In this document: in pieces, positions 60,187 to 64,000 of the stretch
How the letters are laid out: every line of letters starts with the position of its first letter
Position numbering within the stretch: position 1 is the stretch's first letter
Assembly (NCBI GenBank): GCA_963847235.1
Contig: CAWJYU010000024.1
Location: 62,001-126,000 of the forward strand
DNA length: 64,000 nt
Origin: JACDAN01 sp963847235
GTDB taxonomy: Bacteria; Actinomycetota; Thermoleophilia; Gaiellales; Gaiellaceae
Reading direction: 5' to 3'
Notes under the pieces: model-generated
Database searches by the model: none
Told to the model about the DNA's origin: nothing
The model's input: the letters and a program-made list of their open reading frames with translations, nothing else
Program-made: the position numbers and the translations under genes

Positions 60187-61421
60187 CGCTCGACCCGTCC
60201 CGCACCGTCGCCGAGCTGAGGGAGCTCCAGGAGCTGACCGGCAACGATGACGGCGCGCAGCGAGTCGCGTGGACCGACACCTGGGTGCAGGCGCAGGACT
60301 GGATGGCCTCGAGGCTCGAGGGCACCGGCGCCGAGATGGAGTTCGACGAGGCGCGCAACCAGTGGTGGACGCTCCGCGGGCGGTCCGAGCGGGAGCTGCT
60401 GATCGGCGGGCATCTCGACTCTGTGCCGAACGGAGGCTGGCTCGACGGCGCGCTCAACGTCGTCGCCGGCGCCGAAGTGCTGCGGCGGATCGCGGAGGAG
60501 GGCACACCGCCGGTCACCGTCCGGCTCGTCTCGTGGGCCGACGAGGAGGGCGCTCGCTTCGGGCGCTCGCTCTTCGGGTCGAGCGCAGCCGCGGGGTCGA
60601 TGGTCGACCAGGACGAGCTCCGCCGGCTCACCGATCGCGAGGGAATCTCCCTCCCGGATGCGATCGGGGCGCACGGCGTCGATCTCGACCGCGCGACGGA
60701 TGCGAAGAGGCAGCTCGCGAACGCGGCTGCTTACCTCGAGCTGCACATCGAGCAGGGGCCGGTGCTCGAGTCGATGGAGCTCCCCCTCGGTGCCGTGCTC
60801 GGCACCTTCGGGGTCGAGCGCCACCGCGTCGTCTGGCGCGGCCAGGCGGCGCACGCGGGCTCGACGCCCATGGATCAGCGACGGGACGCGCTGGCCGGAG
60901 CCTCGAAGCTGGCCCTCGAGCTGAGGCACATCGCAAAGCGCGCCGGCGGCGGAGCGGTCTGCACCTCCGGCGGCGTCATCTGCCAGCCGGGGATCGTGAC
61001 GTCCGTTGTCGAGACGGCCGAGCAGCTCCTCGACCAGCGGCACCTCGACGCCGGCACGCTCGCCTCGATGCTGGAGGACGCGAAGGCGCGGAGCAGGCAG
61101 TTCGCGGACGAGGAGAACATCGAGGTCGAGTTCGAGCGCATCTGGAACATCGAGCCGATCCTGTTCGACGAGCAGCTGGTCGGATTCGCCGACGAGGCGA
61201 TCCAAGAGGTCGCGGGCCAGTCGCACCGGCTGCCGAGCGGGCCGCTGCACGACGCAGCCGAGGTGTCACGGGCGGGCGTTCCGACCGTGATGCTCTTCGT
61301 CCAGAGCCTGCGCGGGCTCTCGCACACCAAGCTCGAGGACACGAAGGACGAGCACCTCGAGTTGGCTGTCCAGGCGCTGGACAGGCTCGCGTCGCAGACG
61401 ATCGCCCACCTCGCGCAGTAA
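60183..61421 (+). CDS. M20 amidohydrolase (N-carbamoyl-beta-alanine / allantoate type)
   Basis: 412 residues. Metal and catalytic blocks: LIGGHLDSVPNGGWLDGALN, SWADEEGARFGRSLFGSSAA (bridging Glu), ELHIEQGPVLES, WRGQAAHAGSTPMDQRRDAL (dimer domain) and SGPLHDAAEVSRAGVPTVML. This is the allantoate/ureidoglycolate/N-carbamoyl-amino acid hydrolase family; with a dihydropyrimidinase gene nearby, beta-ureidopropionase (release of beta-alanine, CO2 and ammonia) is the best guess. Confidence 0.88.
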   Translation: MTLDPSRTVAELRELQELTGNDDGAQRVAWTDTWVQAQDWMASRLEGTGAEMEFDEARNQWWTLRGRSERELLIGGHLDSVPNGGWLDGALNVVAGAEVLRRIAEEGTPPVTVRLVSWADEEGARFGRSLFGSSAAAGSMVDQDELRRLTDREGISLPDAIGAHGVDLDRATDAKRQLANAAAYLELHIEQGPVLESMELPLGAVLGTFGVERHRVVWRGQAAHAGSTPMDQRRDALAGASKLALELRHIAKRAGGGAVCTSGGVICQPGIVTSVVETAEQLLDQRHLDAGTLASMLEDAKARSRQFADEENIEVEFERIWNIEPILFDEQLVGFADEAIQEVAGQSHRLPSGPLHDAAEVSRAGVPTVMLFVQSLRGLSHTKLEDTKDEHLELAVQALDRLASQTIAHLAQ

Positions 61422-61431
61422 CTCGCTGGGC

Positions 61432-61821
61432 CTAGGTCCCCTCTCGTAGGCGCTCGCGGTTCCGCACCGCGAAGACGAGCGTCGCAGCGGCCGTCGTCGC
61501 GAAGCCGAGCAGCACGAAGGCATCGGCGAGGTTGAAAGCGACCGGCTCGAGCTGGATCGGGTTCGGGATGCCGGGCCAGAGCGCGAGCGACGCAAGGTTC
61601 CCGAGCGCACCGCCGGTGACGACGCCTCCCGCGAGCGCGATCAGCGGCGAGCGCGTTGCCAGGATCGCGGCCGACCAGACGGCAACCAGTCCAAGGACCA
61701 CGGCGACGTAGGCCGCCGACCGGGTGTGTGCGTACGTCGTCTCCACGGTCGCCTTGTGCACAAGATCGAGCCCGGCGAAAGCGGCGGCGGTCGCGGCGAA
61801 AGCCACTGAGGCGCGTCCCAC
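61432..61821 (-). CDS. LspA-like membrane protein lacking a catalytic Asp
   Basis: 129 residues, four helices. The order of signal peptidase II motifs is recognisable: GLDLVHKATVETTYAHTRS (first, DxxxK), GGVVTGGALGNLASLALWP (GNxxD region) and PVAFNLADAFVLLGFATT (FNxAD). The second catalytic Asp in FNLAD is present, but the first (GNxxD) reads GNLAS, so peptidase activity is doubtful. TAGGCT 6 nt before GTG 61821 and no ribosome site: leaderless. Confidence 0.65.
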   Translation of the reverse strand: MGRASVAFAATAAAFAGLDLVHKATVETTYAHTRSAAYVAVVLGLVAVWSAAILATRSPLIALAGGVVTGGALGNLASLALWPGIPNPIQLEPVAFNLADAFVLLGFATTAAATLVFAVRNRERLREGT

Positions 61822-61842
61822 GAAGAGAGCCTAGAACGACGA

Positions 61843-61862
61843 CGGCCCGCCGGAGCGGGCCG
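61843..61862 (-). terminator. Hairpin after the structured RNA
   Basis: 8-bp stem CGGCCCGC / GCGGGCCG with a 4-nt loop. Read on the minus strand it closes the transcript that would carry the tRNA-like element, just before the promoter box of the LspA-like gene. Confidence 0.45.
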
Positions 61863-61967
61863 AGGTCTGGTGAAGCGGGGAGCCACCCCGCGCGTGACCG
61901 AGAATCGCCCCTACCACGGTAGCGGACGCAAACACGCCCACAGCCTCGACCGCGACCGGCGGTTGCG

Positions 61968-62055
61968 CGGAGGGCGCCGGACTCGAACCGGAACCGGTGG
62001 CGAACCGGTCGCAGTGATTCTCCGTCACGCATCTCGCCTCGAGATTTCACCCTCC
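61968..62055 (-). ncRNA. tRNA-like structured RNA (class II, 8/4 acceptor/T-arm)
   Basis: On the minus strand: GGAGGGTG (62055-62048) pairs with CGCCCTCC (61976-61969), 8 bp; unpaired G at 61968 would be the discriminator base. CCGG-TTCGAGT-CCGG (61991-61977) is a T-arm with a consensus loop but a 4-bp stem. ACCGG-TTCGCCA-CCGGT (62009-61993) is a long variable arm, GTGA-CGGAGAA-TCAC (62028-62014) an anticodon-like arm, and ATCTCG-AGG-CGAGAT (62045-62031) a D-arm with a minimal loop. Acceptor and long variable arm are serine-like, and 8/4 is the geometry reported for allo-tRNAs. Against it: G instead of U33, an imperfect anticodon stem and no encoded CCA. The flanking arm 61892-61906 can pair with 62016-62030. 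Confidence 0.4.
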
Positions 62056-62100
62056 GCCGCGCGCGACGCTAGTCAGCGACAAGGCGCGGCTGGAGAGATG

Positions 62101-62480
62101 TCACGAAGTCGACTCGCTCTCGGCGCTCATCCGTGACTCGCGGCGGCTGAGGAAGCCGAGAAACTCGAGCGACGGGATCAGGATCGCGACGATCCAGAAG
62201 ATCGTGCCGAGGCCGAAGTCGGGGATCAGCGCGACCTCGATCGCGGTCAACACGGTCAGGAAGGCGGCGAATCCCACGACAGCACGGCCGCTCGCCTTCG
62301 GGCGGGACTCGCCGTCCCGCCCGAAGCGCCGGATGCAGAAGGGCAGGACGACGAGCAGGAACCAGCAAGGACGGCGAGCGGGACGAGAGCGCCGTCCGTC
62401 GTGAGCTCCGCGAGCGCGAGCGACGCGAGTAGCCAGGCGTAGAACGCGATACGAACCGCAAGCGGAATCTCGCGACCCAT
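62101..62480 (-). CDS. Small membrane protein, one frameshift
   Basis: ATG 62480 gives GREIPLAVRIAFYAWLLASL (helix 1) and GALVPLAVLAG; a shift near 62375 joins to LLVVLPFCIRRFGRD and SGRAVVGFAAFLTVLTAIEV (helix 3), LGTIFWIVAILIPSLEFLGF (helix 4). About 126 residues. Unknown function; third gene of the nucleotidyltransferase/HEPN cluster, and possibly the membrane partner. Confidence 0.55.
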
Positions 62481-62499
62481 GACGAGCGACGCTTTCCAG

Positions 62500-62925
62500 A
62501 ACCATCAGGTAGTGCGCGAACCACGATCGCCCCGTCTCGAGATCGGCCGCGACCTCCTGGCGGCCGATTCGCCTCCCGGAAGAGTCGGCATCGTTGCGCA
62601 CGATCCTCAGTCGTCGAGAGCGAAGCACTCGGTTCGATGCGCTGACTTCGCCTCGTAGGCTCGCACATCGTTGCGTACTGCGCTGGTGGCCGCCTTCCCG
62701 CGAATCCTGTAGCCGATGTGCCCGCATGTGCGCCGCGAGCGCTTTCCGAGTGGCGTCGTAGACGGCCGAGTACGCCATGATCGGATCGTCTCCGACCAGC
62801 TTCTCGGCCGAGCGGAGGTGATTCCTCGCATCCCCGAGCTCCACCGCGGCAGCCCCGGGATCGGGGTCGACGCGCTCGAGCTCGCCGGCCTCGATCATCG
62901 ATCGCAGGTTGATCTCCGCGCTCAC
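62500..62925 (-). pseudogene. HEPN domain protein, frameshifted (end approximate)
   Basis: GTG 62925 overlaps the preceding stop (GTGA). MIEAGELERVDPDPGAAAVE, ARNHLRSAEKLVGDDPIMAY and SAVYDATRKALAAHMRAHG form the first HEPN helices; a shift near 62720 leads to YRIRGKAATSAVRNDVRAYE, and another near 62630 to RLRIVRNDADSSGRRIGRQE and VAADLETGR. The RN...D pattern is the HEPN nuclease-type segment. It is the toxin-like half of an MNT/HEPN pair. The stop cannot be placed with confidence. Confidence 0.6.
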
Positions 62926-63500
62926 GTGCCGAGGTCGAGCCGGACGAGCGGCCGGTCTCGCACCGTCCGGACGAATCCGCTGCTCTCGTGGTCCCATTCG
63001 TCTCTCGAGAGAACTGTCGAGTGACCTCACGGCCGAGCTCACGCGCTGCCTCACGGGCCGCTCCGCGCACACGGTGAACGTCCGGGAAACCGACCACGAG
63101 GACATCGACGTCACCCGGCGGCGGCCCCTCGTGGCCGAGGTACCGCGACGCCGACGATCCATACAGAAACGCCTCGTCGACGCCCTCGACTTCGCGCAGT
63201 CGCTTTGTCAAGACCGAAACGGGGCCGAAGGCCTTCAGGATCAGCGAGCGCAGCTCGGGGTAGTACGGCGAATCGACGTTCGGCCGAACGATTCGCGCGT
63301 TGCCGACCCGCTCGCTCTCGACGAGGCCGGCTTGTTCGAGTCGGTTCAGCTCGTCGGACACACGCGATTTCGCGAGGCCGACGTCGGTGGCAAGTTTCGT
63401 GAGCGCGGCCCCTTCGCCGTTCGGGAGAAACAGACGGGCGAGGAGACGAGCCTGTCCGGCGGATCTGAAGATCGGCAGCAAGGGGGGTTGCAGTTCTCAT
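62922..63500 (-). CDS. wHTH-nucleotidyltransferase (MNT) antitoxin-type protein, frameshifted
   Basis: ATG 63500 (MRTATP) then a shift in a G6 run at 63482-63487 to LLPIFRSAGQARLLARLFLP. Winged helix: ALTKLATDVGLAKSRVSDEL, NRLEQAGLVESERVGNARIV. Nucleotidyltransferase: AFLYGSSASRYLGHEGPPPG then DVDVLVVGFPDVHRV (GSxxR...DxD). A shift near 63010 gives LSRDEWDHESSGFVRTVRDR and PLVRLDLGT to the stop at 62922. In MNT/HEPN systems the MNT partner silences HEPN by AMPylation; the added winged helix suggests autoregulation. Confidence 0.7.
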
Positions 63501-63503
63501 AAT

Positions 63504-63519
63504 TCGGACAATGATCCGA
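63504..63519. promoter_or_regulatory. Inverted repeat upstream of wHTH-MNT gene
   Basis: TCGGA-N6-TCCGA, 4 bp before ATG 63500 on the minus strand; a fitting site for autorepression by the winged-helix protein. Confidence 0.4.
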
Positions 63520-63713
63520 GTTTACAGAAGCACTCACGGCCGCCGTGGCGGACGCCGACTCCGGCACGGCCGTCGTACGGAGTCGCGCAGCGCCCGGACG
63601 ATCTCTGGGTCTGCGGAGCACGTCCGGTGTGCACGAAGGCGACCTCGTGCGGAGGTCACGCGCGAGCCCGGTCGGCGCGGCCGGGCCGGTGCTCATGCGC
63701 TGTTGCTCGTACG

Positions 63714-64000
63714 GTGGACATCGCTGCGTACTGCAGCTGGCGGCGCTTCGTCGAGGGTCAGTGGGTCATCTTCGGCGACCCGGCCAGCATCGATCCTGGC
63801 AGCGGCACGACCCCGGACGAGTACGTGGCGGCGGTTCGGGAGGACGTCGGCGGCATGACCTTGCGCAGGATCGCCGGACGCGTGACCGGTCTGACGGTCT
63901 CTCGGCCGGGAAACGGGTCGACGGTGTACCGGGGCCAGATCGCTGCGGGGGCGATCGCGAGGGAGACCGGCTTCAAGGAAGGGGAGGCGATCCGGGTGCT
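63714..64000 (+). CDS. Unidentified protein, 5' part (runs off window)
   Basis: From GTG 63714 the plus strand is open to the edge (95 codons) with a strong third-position GC bias. It reads DIAAYCSWRRFVEGQWVIFG, DPGSGTTPDEYVAAVREDVG and TVYRGQIAAGAIARETGFKE. I do not recognise the family. The real start could be further upstream: from about 63525 another frame (TEALTAAVADADSGTAVVRS) also looks protein-like, which would need a frame change near 63700. Confidence 0.4.
   Translation, partial: MDIAAYCSWRRFVEGQWVIFGDPASIDPGSGTTPDEYVAAVREDVGGMTLRRIAGRVTGLTVSRPGNGSTVYRGQIAAGAIARETGFKEGEAIRV

Noticed and set aside
61875..61891. T-box-like GGGGTGGCTCCCCG on the minus strand
   Set aside because: It differs from the T-box core at the invariant A and forms a simple hairpin; no aminoacyl-tRNA or amino acid gene follows.
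61892..61950. Cobalamin riboswitch-like GAGAATC segment
   Set aside because: No B12-box (AGCCAGGAGACC) and no cobalamin-related gene nearby.
61831..62028. 65-codon open frame on the minus strand
   Set aside because: It overlaps the tRNA-like element and the terminator hairpin and has low-complexity composition; the RNA explanation is better, though not proven.
61968..62055. tRNA-Sec
   Set aside because: The 8-bp acceptor and long variable arm fit loosely, but there is no UCA anticodon in the loop and no selenocysteine gene nearby.

Overview
This is a high-GC, gene-dense window that looks like an actinobacterium of the class Thermoleophilia (Gaiellales/Solirubrobacterales type). That is inferred from the overall gene set and protein flavour, not from an rRNA gene, of which there is none here. 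Supporting traits are a short primary sigma factor, a SigB/SigF-type stress sigma factor, two ECF sigma/anti-sigma pairs, an archaeal-looking MptA-type GTP cyclohydrolase, many GTG/TTG starts, many 4-nt GTGA/ATGA gene overlaps, and many genes with a TANNNT box only 6-9 nt before the start codon (probably leaderless mRNAs). No CRISPR array, prophage or insertion sequence was seen.

Layout. (1) 1-11.2 kb: exopolysaccharide locus with a sugar transferase (cut by the edge), small P-loop NTPase, two FemAB/GNAT-like proteins, polysaccharide deacetylase, family-4 glycosyltransferase, Wzy/O-antigen-ligase-like protein, Wzc-like copolymerase/BY-kinase, beta-helix lipoprotein and flippase. (2) 11.2-13.1 kb: stress sigma factor co-transcribed with a HicB-like protein carrying a membrane helix, then a roughly 500-bp non-coding region with CAGTATCAC repeats. 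(3) 13.1-22.5 kb: secreted proteins, namely a proline-rich protein, a giant repeat protein with about 18 modules of 231 nt, a short paralogue of it, and an M14 carboxypeptidase. (4) 22.6-30.6 kb: MarR regulator, UPF0104-like membrane protein, FtsX-type ABC exporter, SDR epimerase, methyltransferase, DUF72. (5) 30.6-39.8 kb: broken thyX, ECF sigma/anti-sigma pair, cupredoxin-like protein, superoxide dismutase, MptA/FolE2, Fpg/Nei glycosylase, asparaginase, rpoD, zinc-ribbon microprotein. (6) 39.8-43.1 kb: polar amino acid ABC transporter. (7) 43.0-47.3 kb: ECF sigma/zinc-finger anti-sigma operon joined to a cupredoxin and membrane proteins, with a divergent ferredoxin-reductase-like flavoprotein. 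(8) 47.3-61.4 kb: probable reductive pyrimidine (or hydantoin) catabolism, with class III aminotransferase, CoA-acylating semialdehyde dehydrogenase, dihydropyrimidinase, NMT1-type ABC importer and M20 carbamoyl-amino-acid amidohydrolase. Together these would take up a pyrimidine-like substrate and run dihydropyrimidine to N-carbamoyl-beta-alanine to beta-alanine to malonate semialdehyde to acetyl-CoA; the first reductase is not in the window. (9) 61.4-64 kb: degenerate LspA-like protein, a tRNA-like structured RNA candidate, and a wHTH-nucleotidyltransferase/HEPN pair.

A second theme is reading-frame damage. More than a dozen otherwise well-conserved genes carry one to many single-base frame changes, clustered in patches (13.7-22 kb, 30.6-31.3 kb, 40-42.6 kb, 48.7-49.7 kb, 56-57 kb, 62-63.5 kb), while 22.5-30 kb and 31.3-39.8 kb are clean. 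This looks more like local consensus error in a draft or metagenome assembly than gene death, but it cannot be settled from the sequence alone.
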